Assembly: GCA_902801465.1 (NCBI GenBank)
Contig: CADCIH010000001.1
Location: 1-64,000 of the forward strand
DNA length: 64,000 bases
Direction: 5' to 3'
DNA from: an uncultured Bacteroidia bacterium
GTDB taxonomy: Bacteria; Bacteroidota; Bacteroidia; Bacteroidales; F082
The first letter of the stretch is position 1; every line of letters starts with the position of its first letter. A program made the translations under genes and the position numbers. The notes beneath the pieces were generated by a model. That model saw nothing but the letters and a program-made list of their open reading frames with translations. It did no database searches and had not been told where the DNA came from. Shown here one piece after another: positions 24,816 through 33,539 of this stretch.

Positions 24816-25772
24816 ATGAAAAATATCATCGACCCCATACCGGTTAATAAACTCCTCGAGGAACTTACCTTGGAGCGTTTCGTCCGCTTGACCAATAACG
24901 GCAAGAACGAGATCTATGTTGTCAATGCCTTCAACGCTCCCAATGTCATGCGTGAGATCGGTCGTCTGCGTGAGATCAGCTTCCGAGACTCGGGCGGTGG
25001 TACGGGCCTCGACTGCGACCTCGATGCGTTCGACGTCAACCCCGACAACTACTTCGAACAACTTATCGTATGGAACCCATACGACAAAGCCATTGTGGGC
25101 GGATACCGCTATTTGTTCTGCGACCGCCTGAAATCGGAAGGCGAGGGTCGTATCGACACCCCTACGGGAGAACTCTTCCGCTATTCGGAGAAGTTCATCA
25201 ATGAATACCTGCCTTATACCATCGAACTGGGCCGCTCCTTCGTCCAACCGGAATACCAACCCTCCAAATCGTTATCCAAAGGCATGTACTCGCTCGATAA
25301 CCTGTGGGACGGACTGGGCTCCTTGTGCAAGACCATCCCTCAGGCAAAATACTTCTTTGGAAAAGTGACCATGTATCCCCAACTGGAACGGGCTTCTCGT
25401 GACATGATCCTCTATTTCATGAAGACCAACTTCCCCGACCCCGACCGCCTGGTGGAACCTTGGCCGGAAATGAGACTTCCTATCGTTACCGATGAAAATG
25501 AGCTGAAAGCCACCTTCACAGGGAAAGACTATAATGAGAACTATCGCATCCTGGTCAAGAACGTCCGTGAACATGGTGCCGCCGTACCTCCACTGGTCAA
25601 CGCCTACATGAACCTCTCCAGCACCATGCGTTCCTTCGGTACCGCTCTCAACGCCCCCTTCGGCAACGTGGAGGAAACAGGTATCCTTGTCACCATCGCC
25701 GACATCTTCCGCAGCAAGATTGAACGCTATACGACCTATGACCCCGACGAAAAACCCTTACACCTGAGCTGA
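24816..25772 (+). CDS. glsB: hemolysin-like GNAT N-acyltransferase, probable GlsB
   Basis: Protein of 318 residues of the OlsB/hemolysin-like acyltransferase family: REISFRDSGGGTGLDCDLDAFD, then IVGGYRYLFCDRL, and ELGRSFVQPEYQPSKSL. These enzymes N-acylate an amino acid with an acyl-ACP. With the PlsC-type gene upstream it forms the two-step glycine-lipid pathway known in Bacteroides. It sits in a run of plus-strand genes ending with engB, whose ATG follows after only three bases. Confidence 0.75.
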   Translation: MKNIIDPIPVNKLLEELTLERFVRLTNNGKNEIYVVNAFNAPNVMREIGRLREISFRDSGGGTGLDCDLDAFDVNPDNYFEQLIVWNPYDKAIVGGYRYLFCDRLKSEGEGRIDTPTGELFRYSEKFINEYLPYTIELGRSFVQPEYQPSKSLSKGMYSLDNLWDGLGSLCKTIPQAKYFFGKVTMYPQLERASRDMILYFMKTNFPDPDRLVEPWPEMRLPIVTDENELKATFTGKDYNENYRILVKNVREHGAAVPPLVNAYMNLSSTMRSFGTALNAPFGNVEETGILVTIADIFRSKIERYTTYDPDEKPLHLS

Positions 25773-25775
25773 ACC

Positions 25776-26399
25776 ATGATTATCAAAGACGCACATTTCG
25801 TTTCTAGCAACTCCAAAATCGACAGACTGCCCAAGGATAACATTCCTGAGTATGCCTTCATCGGACGCTCTAACGTTGGAAAGTCGTCGCTGATCAATAC
25901 CCTGGTGCAACGTCGCGCATTGGCCAAGACCTCGGCCACACCAGGCAAGACCATCGCCATTAACCACTTCATGGTCAACGATAGCTGGTATCTGGTGGAC
26001 CTTCCTGGCTATGGCTACGCCCAACGCTCCAAGAAAGCCCGCGAGGAATGGCGCGTGATGCTGGCCAACTACATCCGCCGCCGCCGCAACCTGATCTGTA
26101 CCTTCGTGCTCGTCGACTCACGCATCGAACCGCAAAACAGCGACATCGGCTTCATGGAATGGCTGGGCGAAAACCAAGTCCCGTTCTGTATTGTGTTTAC
26201 AAAGGTGGATAAAATCAGTAAAGTAGAATTAGATAAAAATATAGAAATATATAAGTCTAAACTTCTCGAAGAATGGGAGGAACTTCCACAAATGTTTATT
26301 ACTTCCTCCGAGACGAAACAAGGACGTGACGAACTGCTTGACTATATCGAACAACAAAATGCCGAGTTGGAAAAATACTTGAAAACCAACGGCCTATAA
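25776..26399 (+). CDS. engB: ribosome biogenesis GTP-binding protein EngB/YsxC
   Basis: TRAFAC GTPase for late 50S assembly. The 207 residues show G1 [10 protein letters not shown], the G2 region TPGKT, G3 [10 protein letters not shown]4 FTKVDK and G5 TSSETKQG, in normal order. It is three bases after the GNAT gene and probably cotranscribed. Confidence 0.97.
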   Translation: MIIKDAHFVSSNSKIDRLPKDNIPEYAFIGRSNVGKSSLINTLVQRRALAKTSATPGKTIAINHFMVNDSWYLVDLPGYGYAQRSKKAREEWRVMLANYIRRRRNLICTFVLVDSRIEPQNSDIGFMEWLGENQVPFCIVFTKVDKISKVELDKNIEIYKSKLLEEWEELPQMFITSSETKQGRDELLDYIEQQNAELEKYLKTNGL

Positions 26400-26426
26400 A
26401 TTCTAAATTATTAATTCTAAATTGTT
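26399..26426. repeat. heptamer-unit repeat, engB to YeaQ-type gene
   Basis: Four units AATTCTA, AATTATT, AATTCTA, AATTGTT directly after the engB stop and 4 bp before the next ATG. No second arm is seen. Confidence 0.7.
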
Positions 26427-26430
26427 AGTT

Positions 26431-26676
26431 ATGGGAGGAATCTTAGTATCATTGCTCATCGGAGCACTCGCCGGATGGCTTGCCGGCAAAATCATGAAAA
26501 AAGGCATGGGCCTGTTAGTGTGCATCATCGTCGGCGTGGTCGGCGGCTTCCTGGGTAGCTGGGTGTTCGGTCTCCTGGGACTGAGCGGTAGTGGCTCATT
26601 CTGGGGCCAACTGCTGGTCGGCACCCTCGGCGCCGTGCTGCTGCTCTTCATTCTTTCACTGTTCCGGAAGAAATAA
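26431..26676 (+). CDS. GlsB/YeaQ/YmgE-family small membrane protein
   Basis: Protein of 81 residues with three hydrophobic, Gly-rich helices (ILVSLLIGALAGWLAGKIM, GLLVCIIVGVVGGFLGSWVFG, LLVGTLGAVLLLFILSLF) and a basic end (RKK). This matches the transglycosylase-associated/YeaQ family, whose function is unknown though often stress-linked. The family name GlsB here is unrelated to the glycine-lipid gene upstream. ATG 26431 was chosen over an in-frame TTG at 26422. Confidence 0.85.
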   Translation: MGGILVSLLIGALAGWLAGKIMKKGMGLLVCIIVGVVGGFLGSWVFGLLGLSGSGSFWGQLLVGTLGAVLLLFILSLFRKK

Positions 26677-26764
26677 TTTGTAATTGAGAATTAAGAATTT
26701 AGAATTTAGAGGATTTGCCCCAACTCCCTCTAAATTCTAAATTCTTAATTCTTAATTCTTAATT
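26675..26764. repeat. heptamer-unit inverted repeat between YeaQ-type gene and mutS2
   Basis: Left arm AATTTGT, AATTGAG, AATTAAG, AATTTAG, AATTTAG (26675-26709); right arm CTAAATT twice, then CTTAATT three times (26730-26764). It is the longest copy, and its centre resembles that of 7714-7791. It lies between convergent genes, overlaps both stop codons and may serve as a transcription end. Confidence 0.9.
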
Positions 26765-29156
26765 ATCTCAGGGTTACCCTAGTAATTCCCGCGCCTCCGG
26801 TTTCCAACGAGGCGTCGGCAAAACTGGCCACGTCGTGGTCGCGGCTTAAGTATTCTCGTATTAGTTTGCGAAGAATGCCGTTGCCTTTGCCGTGAAGGAT
26901 GCTTACCTCCTTGATGCTCAACAGCTTGGTCTCATCGAGGTACTTGGCCACAGTGTCCAAGGCTTCCTCGGCGCGTTTGCCTCTCACATCCAAGGTCAAA
27001 TCGAAATGCTCAGCCTTCTCGCTGAGATCGTCGGCGATTTCTGACTGCCATTTGCGTTGGACTTTGCGGCCCTCGGCGCGACTCACCTTGCGGAGCTTGT
27101 CGGGCGTGGTGCGCAACTTCACAGTGTCGAACATAATGGTTGCGTCAGTGTCGCTGATGGCCACAATCTCGCCTACAATCTCCATCTCGTCGATGCACAC
27201 CGTGTCGCCGACTTTCAAATCACCCGTGGTCTCCGGTTTGGGCTTCTTGGGCTCAGTGGCTTTCTTCCCCGTCTCGGCAATCTCCTCCTTGGTCTTCCTC
27301 AGTTCCTGACGTACCTCCTTGGTGCGTTCCCTTTCAGCTTGCGCCTCCTTGATCTCACGGATGGTGCGTTCGATCTGGCTGTTGGCCCTGTCGATGAGCT
27401 CCTGAGCCTCGGCTGCGGCTTCGCGCATCAGCTGTTTCTTCTTGGCTTCCAACTCGCTGAGCAGTCTCTTGTATTTTTCCACCACCTCGGTCAGTAAGGC
27501 GTCGGCAACCTGGAGCTCGCGCTCCTTCTTGCGGATGGCTTTCTTGTCGACTTCGAGTTGCTGCAGCTGTTGCTCGAATCTCAGGTGCTGCTCGCCGGTG
27601 ATGTGCGAGGCCTCGTCGAGGATGTCCTTGGGGAAGCCGATCTTCCGCGCAATCTCAAAGGCGAACGAACTCCCGGGCTTGCCGGTGACCATGATGTACA
27701 TGGGTTGCATGAACTTGGTGTCGAACAGCATGGCACCATTAATAATACCCTCGTGATGGTCGGCCAGCAGTTTCAGGTTGGCGTAGTGGGTGGTGACGAT
27801 GCCGAACACCTTTTTCTTGTTCAGTTCCAAAAGGATGGCCTCGGCGATGGCGCCGCCCAACTGGGGCTCTGTGCCGGTGCCGAACTCATCGATGAGGAAC
27901 AGGGAACGCTCGTCGGCATTCTCGAGCAACACCTTCATGTTGCGGAGATGTGAGCTGTAGGTCGAGAGGTCATCGAGGATGCTCTGCTCATCGCCGATGT
28001 CGATAAACAGACTGTCGAACAGCCCGCATTCCGAGTCGATGTGCATGGGCACGCAGAGTCCGCATTGCAGCATGTATTGGATAAGTCCTGTAGTCTTGAG
28101 GCAGACGGATTTGCCGCCGGCGTTGGGACCGGAGATGACCAGGATACGGTTTCCTTCGTCGAGATTGAGGTCCAAGGGAACGATGTATTTCCCCTCAGCC
28201 TTGAGCTTCTGCTCCAGCACGGGGTGACGGGCTTGGATCCAACGAAAACAGGACGCTTCGCGGATGACTGGCTTCACGGCGCCGATGCTTTGGCCGTAAA
28301 GCGCCTTGGCTCGGATGAAGTCAAGCTGTCCGAGCAGGTCCCAAGCCTTTAGCAGGTCGGGTAGGGAAGGCCTAATACAATCAGTGAACTGAGTCAAGAT
28401 ACGCTGTATCTCGCGGCGTTCGGCATATTCCAACTCTTTGATCTCGTTTGAGGTCTCCACAATCTCGGCGGGCTCGATATACACCGTTTGTCCCGTCGCC
28501 GACTCGTCATGAACGAAGCCTTTGATGGCACGTTTGTCGCCGGCGTGGACAGGTATGACCATGCGTCCGTCACGGATGGTGAGCTCGGCCTTTGGATCGA
28601 CCCAGCCCGAGGTCTTGGCATCGCTCATGATCTGCCGGATACGCCGCTCGATACCTCCCGACTTTCGATGGATGTCGCGGCGGATCTCAGCCAGTTCAGG
28701 CGAGGCGTTGTCGGGCATCTCTCCTTTGTCGTCGACGAGGCGGTTGGCTTCACTGAACACAATCGGTTCCACCATGATGCCGTCGGTGAGGGCGCATAAC
28801 TCTGGAAAATCTTCACGAGCATCGCTCTGTCCGAACTTAAGGATGTAGCCCAAGGCATTCAAAGATGGCTTCAAGGCAAAGAGGTCCTCGAGACTGATGC
28901 TCGTTCCGGGAATCCGAATATGTTGGAACGCCTCGCGCAGGTCGTGGTAATCCCTCACGGGGAACGGCACGCCGTTTTGGAGCAATGTCATGAACTCCAC
29001 GGTCTGGTCGAGGCTGCGTTCAATGGCTTCCTTGTCGCTACCGAACTCCATCCGGTTGACACGTTCCAGTCCCATGGCGCTGATACAGTGCCCTTTGACG
29101 GCTTCCCTCACATGGCTGAAACCGATTTTCTGTTCGAAGCGTTCCGGATAAATCAC
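26763..29156 (-). CDS. mutS2: endonuclease MutS2
   Basis: MutS-family ATPase with a C-terminal Smr domain, linked to recombination suppression or ribosome rescue. The 797 residues show the start VIYPERFEQKIGF, the clamp region, Walker A ISGPNAGGKSV, IDEFGTGTEP, a long coiled coil, and the Smr domain LDVRGKRAEEA...ILHGKGNGILRKLI. The start is taken as GTG at 29156: earlier in-frame codons would run into the divergent cutC gene and its promoter, and the -7 box stands 20 bp upstream of this GTG. Confidence 0.94.
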   Translation of the reverse strand: MIYPERFEQKIGFSHVREAVKGHCISAMGLERVNRMEFGSDKEAIERSLDQTVEFMTLLQNGVPFPVRDYHDLREAFQHIRIPGTSISLEDLFALKPSLNALGYILKFGQSDAREDFPELCALTDGIMVEPIVFSEANRLVDDKGEMPDNASPELAEIRRDIHRKSGGIERRIRQIMSDAKTSGWVDPKAELTIRDGRMVIPVHAGDKRAIKGFVHDESATGQTVYIEPAEIVETSNEIKELEYAERREIQRILTQFTDCIRPSLPDLLKAWDLLGQLDFIRAKALYGQSIGAVKPVIREASCFRWIQARHPVLEQKLKAEGKYIVPLDLNLDEGNRILVISGPNAGGKSVCLKTTGLIQYMLQCGLCVPMHIDSECGLFDSLFIDIGDEQSILDDLSTYSSHLRNMKVLLENADERSLFLIDEFGTGTEPQLGGAIAEAILLELNKKKVFGIVTTHYANLKLLADHHEGIINGAMLFDTKFMQPMYIMVTGKPGSSFAFEIARKIGFPKDILDEASHITGEQHLRFEQQLQQLEVDKKAIRKKERELQVADALLTEVVEKYKRLLSELEAKKKQLMREAAAEAQELIDRANSQIERTIREIKEAQAERERTKEVRQELRKTKEEIAETGKKATEPKKPKPETTGDLKVGDTVCIDEMEIVGEIVAISDTDATIMFDTVKLRTTPDKLRKVSRAEGRKVQRKWQSEIADDLSEKAEHFDLTLDVRGKRAEEALDTVAKYLDETKLLSIKEVSILHGKGNGILRKLIREYLSRDHDVASFADASLETGGAGITRVTLR

Positions 29157-29175
29157 GTTGATTGTTTTGGGGCTG

Positions 29176-29203
29176 CAAAAATACGGAATAATTGCTATCT
29201 TTG
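29176..29203. promoter_or_regulatory. divergent -7 boxes for mutS2 and cutC
   Basis: Minus strand TATTTTTG at 29183-29176 (20 bp before mutS2 GTG) and plus strand TATCTTTG at 29196-29203 (17 bp before cutC ATG). Both are perfect TAnnTTTG matches. Confidence 0.6.
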
Positions 29204-29220
29204 CACAAAATCTTAAACTT

Positions 29221-29952
29221 ATGATCCGTCTCGAAATCTGTGCCAATGGCATCAAAAGTCTGCGCAACGCCATGGATGGCTGCGCCCAATGTGTTGAACT
29301 CTGTGAAGCCCTCGAAGTGGGCGGCCTTACGCCATCATTCGGAACCCTGGCAAAAGCCATCGACATCTCCTTCATCCCCATCAGGGTGCTCATCCGTCCC
29401 CGGCCTGGAAACTATATCTACGACGAAGAGGAAGTCGACCAGATGAAGACCGACATCATGCTTTGTAAGAAGCTGGGTTTCGAAGGCGTGGTGATCGGCG
29501 CCTTGAACAACGAAGGCATGCCTGACCTGGAAGCCTTGAAAGCCTTGATGGAAGCAGGCGAGGGAATGAAGTTTACCTTCCACCGCGCCATCGACGCCAG
29601 CGTGAAACCTCTCGAGGCTATGGAACAAATCATCGAGTTGGGGTTCGACAAAGTGTTGACCTCGGGTGGCAAACCCACCGCCGAAGAAGGCATCCCGATG
29701 ATTGCCGAAATGCAGCTTCGTTTCGGTGACCGCATCGCCATCATGCCTGGCGGTGGCGTCAACCTCGCCAACGTGATGGACATCCTCAACCAGACAGGGG
29801 TGGTCAACATTCACGCCTCATTGGGCCACTGGGTGCCTCGTTTCAATGAAAAACTCTACCCCGGCCAAAAAGACGCCACAGGCGCCTCCATGGTTTGGAC
29901 CGAGTCGAATTACGACATCATCTATGAGATGGAGAAACTGATTAATCCTTGA
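29221..29952 (+). CDS. cutC: CutC family protein (copper homeostasis)
   Basis: TIM-barrel protein of 243 residues with the family marks LEICANGIKSL, RPGNYIYDEEEVDQM, GFEGVVIGALN, FHRAID, VLTSGGKPTAEEG and IMPGGGVN. CutC was named for copper tolerance in E. coli, but its biochemical role is still uncertain. The beta-mannosidase gene begins at or just after its stop, so the two may be cotranscribed. Confidence 0.92.
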   Translation: MIRLEICANGIKSLRNAMDGCAQCVELCEALEVGGLTPSFGTLAKAIDISFIPIRVLIRPRPGNYIYDEEEVDQMKTDIMLCKKLGFEGVVIGALNNEGMPDLEALKALMEAGEGMKFTFHRAIDASVKPLEAMEQIIELGFDKVLTSGGKPTAEEGIPMIAEMQLRFGDRIAIMPGGGVNLANVMDILNQTGVVNIHASLGHWVPRFNEKLYPGQKDATGASMVWTESNYDIIYEMEKLINP

Positions 29953-29956
29953 TGAA

Positions 29957-29981
29957 AATTAATAATTTAGAATTTGGAATT
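29957..29981. repeat. heptamer-unit repeat before the beta-mannosidase start
   Basis: AATTAAT, AATTTAG, AATTTGG and a partial unit, ending at the ATG at 29982. It has no stop in the downstream frame, so an earlier in-frame ATG (29952) could be used, with the repeat translated. Confidence 0.65.
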
Positions 29982-32252
29982 ATGAGGGATTGGCGACACA
30001 TCATTCTTGTCTTTTCTTTGACCATTCTTTTTGTTTCCTGCTCCAAACACCAAAATGTCGTCGAACAAGCCTTGTCACAAGGCTGGACCCTTACGGGCGA
30101 CACACTGGATATTAATCTGCCAGTCAATGTGCCATCGGTGGTGCAACAAAACCTATACGACGCGGGACTGATTCCGCATCCATATTTGGGCACCGTGGAA
30201 GAGACTCTGCTTTGGATCTCCGATCACCCATGGACCTACGCCACCCATTTCAACGTGGATCAAAATATGCTCGAAAAAGACGTGGTGGAATTGGTGTTTG
30301 AAGGAATCGACACCTACGCGTCAGTGACTCTCAATGGACAGAAACTGTTTGACGCCGACAACCAATTCCGTATCTGGAGAACTGATGTGAAGCCGCTGCT
30401 AAAAGACCAAGACAACCTTTTGGTGCTGGACTTCCCGCGTTACGACAGCCTCCAACTCGCACTTTACAACGACCATCAACCTCGTCTGCCTGAGAAATAC
30501 GCCGTTACCCGCAAAGCACCTTACCAACATGGTTGGGATTGGGCACCTAAATATAAAAACGTGGGCATCTGGAAACCTGTGAGTCTCGTGGCCTGGTCCA
30601 ACGCCAGACTCGATAACGCCTACATCGTCACCAATGAGGTTGAGGAAGAACAGGCAAAACTGACACTGCATCTCGATGTGGAAAGCACCGCCCCGGGCGA
30701 CTATACGGTTGAAATTCTTAGCAACCGTAAAGTGCTCCAAAAGTTTCCACTTCAGGCCGATCAAGGTAACCAACATAAAATGTTCAGTTTCACCGTCGAG
30801 AATCCCCGTCTTTGGTGGCCCAACGAGATGGGTGAGCAATACCTTTATGATTTTGAAATCCGATTGAAATCATCAGATAAGATATTGGACTCAAAACAGA
30901 TAAAAACGGGTGTCAAGACAGTCCAAATCGTTCAGGAACCTGACGCAAAAGGCTTTTCGTTCTATTTTAAGGTGAACGGAGTGCCTATGTATGCCAAGGG
31001 CGCCAATTACGTTCCTGAGGAGATGATAGAGACCTGGATCAAGCCCGAAAACACCCAAAAGCTCTTGAAAATGGCCCAAGAGGCGCATTTCAATATGCTG
31101 CGTGTCTGGGGTGGAGGCATCTATCCCTCCGACGACTTCTTCAATATCTGCGACACCTTGGGCATCTTGGTCTGGGAGGACTTCATGTATGCTGGCACGA
31201 TGTACCCTTACGACGAGGCTTTCCTTGAAAACGCCAAGATCGAAGCCTTGGAGCAGGTGAAACGCCTGGCATCGCATCCCTCACTGGGCCTGTGGTGTGG
31301 CGGCAATGAGATTTCTGAAGGCTATTACAACTGGGGCTGGCAACAGTCCTTGGACTGGTCGGAAGAGGACGACCAAGCCATCAAAGCGGGTTACGACCGC
31401 CTCTTTGAGACCATCCTGCCCAATGTGGTCGAGATTTTTGACGGCACCCGTCCCTATTGGCCGAGCTCGCCTTCGAAAGGCTGGGGACGACCCGAGAGCT
31501 TGACCCAAGGCGATGTGCATTACTGGGGCGTGTGGTGGGGAGAACAACCATACGAGATGTATCGTGAGAAAGTGGGGCGATTCAATAGCGAATACGGCTA
31601 TCAGAGCTATCCCGATTACTCCACGTTGGAGAAGATAGCCCAAGGCGAACCGCTTTCAAAAGATGCCAAAGTGATTGCGGCACACCAGAAACATGCCCGT
31701 GGTACCCAACTGATCGACGACTTCATCCAACGGTATTATCCCGAAGCCCAGCCAAATGACTTTGAAGAATATGTGTATCTGAGCCAACTGTCGCAAGCCT
31801 ACGGCATGGAGATCGCCATTGAGGCGCACCGTACAGCCAAACCTTACAACATGGGTACGCTCTATTGGCAACTCAACGATGCATGGCCGGTGACCTCCTG
31901 GTCATCAGTCGACTATTATGGCAACCCCAAAGTCTTTCATGAAAAGCTGAAAACCCTCTTCGCTCCCGTGCTGCTTTCACTGGATCGGAGGGACTATCAA
32001 GTATATGTGACGTCAGACTTGATGCGTAATATCGATGGAACGCTGACAGTCACAGTGAACGATGTGGATGGGGCTTGCCTGTTTGAACAAAAAGCGAAGG
32101 TCTCGATGAAAGCGAACCAGAACAGCAAGTTCCACGTGGAAGGACTCCGCGAGTTCTTGTGGAACACGGATCCGCAAACCATCACGATCAACATGCAATT
32201 GACGGAAGGCGACAGCGTAACGGCCGAGCGACACTTACCGGGAAGCCACTAA
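29982..32252 (+). CDS. GH2 beta-mannosidase, lipoprotein
   Basis: Hydrolyses terminal beta-mannosides, probably at the periplasmic face of a membrane. The 756 residues start with a lipoprotein signal (ILVFSLTILFVSCSK). The sugar-binding jelly roll (GWTLTGDTLDINLPVNVPS), the Ig-like domain and the TIM barrel follow in GH2 order. WCGGNE supplies the acid/base Glu at about residue 443 and FNSEYGYQS the nucleophile Glu at about residue 537. ATG 29982 was chosen because it begins a normal lipoprotein signal; in-frame ATG 29952 and TTG 29949 would add repeat-encoded residues. It overlaps the convergent anti-sigma gene by 18 bases. Confidence 0.93.
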   Translation: MRDWRHIILVFSLTILFVSCSKHQNVVEQALSQGWTLTGDTLDINLPVNVPSVVQQNLYDAGLIPHPYLGTVEETLLWISDHPWTYATHFNVDQNMLEKDVVELVFEGIDTYASVTLNGQKLFDADNQFRIWRTDVKPLLKDQDNLLVLDFPRYDSLQLALYNDHQPRLPEKYAVTRKAPYQHGWDWAPKYKNVGIWKPVSLVAWSNARLDNAYIVTNEVEEEQAKLTLHLDVESTAPGDYTVEILSNRKVLQKFPLQADQGNQHKMFSFTVENPRLWWPNEMGEQYLYDFEIRLKSSDKILDSKQIKTGVKTVQIVQEPDAKGFSFYFKVNGVPMYAKGANYVPEEMIETWIKPENTQKLLKMAQEAHFNMLRVWGGGIYPSDDFFNICDTLGILVWEDFMYAGTMYPYDEAFLENAKIEALEQVKRLASHPSLGLWCGGNEISEGYYNWGWQQSLDWSEEDDQAIKAGYDRLFETILPNVVEIFDGTRPYWPSSPSKGWGRPESLTQGDVHYWGVWWGEQPYEMYREKVGRFNSEYGYQSYPDYSTLEKIAQGEPLSKDAKVIAAHQKHARGTQLIDDFIQRYYPEAQPNDFEEYVYLSQLSQAYGMEIAIEAHRTAKPYNMGTLYWQLNDAWPVTSWSSVDYYGNPKVFHEKLKTLFAPVLLSLDRRDYQVYVTSDLMRNIDGTLTVTVNDVDGACLFEQKAKVSMKANQNSKFHVEGLREFLWNTDPQTITINMQLTEGDSVTAERHLPGSH

Positions 32253-33020
32253 CTGATCTTTCGCCTCATTGATGCGGTAGTCGGCCGTGTAATACACGTC
32301 CATGACCACCTTGGCAGTCCTTCTGTACAGTTCCTTGGTTGCTTGGCCGACATTGCCGAAGAGAGACCCCCGTACATCGATGTCAAAAGGTACATCGGCG
32401 AGAGGACCTATCATTGAAAGACGCTCGCCCAACTCCATGTCCATCCTGATCTCGGTGTCGTCGTAGGCAAGGTCGTTGCTCCATTCCAAAGGCTTGGGTT
32501 CAACGGAAGGGACGGTAGCGATTAGTTCGATGGGCTCGAAGGTCTCAATTGCTTCAACTGGTTCGGTGATTGCTTCAACTGGTTCGGCTCTTGAGCTCTT
32601 CTTTGGCGATGACATGGGTTTTACGTCACTCTTCCTTAGCTCTTGAATGTCTTGTTGTACGCTGATAGGCTGGGCTGCGATGGGGGAGAGTTCGGCCAAC
32701 ATGGGCTGCTGTTCCAGGCTTTGATGCGGCTTCAGAAACCGGATGCCGATACTGATAAGCAATGCGACACAGGCAGCCGCGGCCACGACTCTCACAAACA
32801 GAGGTCGAATCACCGTACCCGTTTTCATCAGACTTTCTTTCTTGGTATAGACAACATTGGTGTCGGGTTCCAACTTGGTGCTGCAAAACAGCTTGAAGTC
32901 CTCCTCCAACTCGGGATGCTGCGCCACGAAAGTTTCCACTTCTCGCATCTCGTCGGCGTCGAGCAACCCCTCCATGTAGTCCACAAAGCGTTCTTCGTAG
33001 TTTTCCAGATTTGTTTTCAT
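32235..33020 (-). CDS. probable membrane anti-sigma factor
   Basis: Protein of 261 residues: a short cytoplasmic N-terminus (FVDYMEGLLDADEMREVETFVAQHPELEEDF, the usual anti-sigma helix pattern), one membrane helix (VVAAAACVALLISIGIRFL at about residue 80), and an outer part of low complexity. No ZAS zinc motif is visible. It overlaps the ECF sigma gene by four bases (ATGA), the classic arrangement of such pairs. The outer part contains a duplicated EPVEAIT/EPVEAIE segment encoded by a 21-bp tandem repeat. Confidence 0.75.
   Translation of the reverse strand: MKTNLENYEERFVDYMEGLLDADEMREVETFVAQHPELEEDFKLFCSTKLEPDTNVVYTKKESLMKTGTVIRPLFVRVVAAAACVALLISIGIRFLKPHQSLEQQPMLAELSPIAAQPISVQQDIQELRKSDVKPMSSPKKSSRAEPVEAITEPVEAIETFEPIELIATVPSVEPKPLEWSNDLAYDDTEIRMDMELGERLSMIGPLADVPFDIDVRGSLFGNVGQATKELYRRTAKVVMDVYYTADYRINEAKDQLVASR
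32548..32589. repeat. 21-bp tandem duplication within the anti-sigma gene
   Basis: ATTGCTTCAACTGGTTCGG(TG/CT) occurs twice in direct succession (32548-32568 and 32569-32589), encoding the repeated EPVEAI of the extracytoplasmic part. The second copy is followed by a sequence encoding SSRAEPVEA when read together. Confidence 0.75.
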
Positions 33021-33523
33021 GACTCGATATCAATTAAGTTGTCCATGCTTTTCAAATAGTTTTTCAGGGCGGTGCGTCCCCTGAAGATATAGACTTTCAC
33101 CTGCGACTCGCTCAGGTTCAGTATGCGTCCTATCTCCTCGTATGAATAGCCTTCATAGTCGCGAAGCAGGATGGCTGAAGCCTGAACTTCAGGCAGGGTG
33201 GCGATTGCTTGGTGGAGCACCTCCTGCACGTCGGGGTAGTGCGGGTTCCCGCCTTGTGCGTTGATGAAAGAAGCAGCCTCCTCTGAGACGAAGGCTGTGT
33301 TTTCTTTCTTCCGTGTCTGGTCGATCAGTGCGTGGTAGGCAGTGGTGAAAAGGTAGGGCTTGGCTTTCTCCATGGGGATGGCGTCGCGTCGCTCCCATAT
33401 TTTCAAGAAACTCTCCTGCACAATGTCCTCGGCCATTTCGCGGTTGCGTATATTGGAAAGGACGAACCTGAACAGTCCGTCTGAAAAGTGTTGAACGCAC
33501 TTGTTGTATTCGTCCTTCGTCAT
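33017..33523 (-). CDS. ECF-type RNA polymerase sigma factor
   Basis: Sigma-70 family protein of 168 residues. Region 2 is FRFVLSNIRNREMAEDIVQESFLKIWERRD and region 4 is LPEVQASAILLRDYEGYSYEEIGRILNLSESQVKVYIFRGR, a clear helix-turn-helix. The start MTKDEYNKC at 33523 avoids the 3' end of the upstream gene; an in-frame start at 33580 would overlap it and begin with a low-complexity Ser/Ala run. It is followed by its probable anti-sigma gene and preceded by the DUF2807 outer-membrane gene. Confidence 0.92.
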   Translation of the reverse strand: MTKDEYNKCVQHFSDGLFRFVLSNIRNREMAEDIVQESFLKIWERRDAIPMEKAKPYLFTTAYHALIDQTRKKENTAFVSEEAASFINAQGGNPHYPDVQEVLHQAIATLPEVQASAILLRDYEGYSYEEIGRILNLSESQVKVYIFRGRTALKNYLKSMDNLIDIES

Positions 33524-33539
33524 TATAAAAAAGGTATGT

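Noticed and set aside
29157-29393. N-terminal extension of MutS2 into the cutC gene
   Set aside because: The MutS2 family begins at the GTG-initiated VIYPERF, and a -7 box stands just upstream of it. The extension is antisense to cutC.
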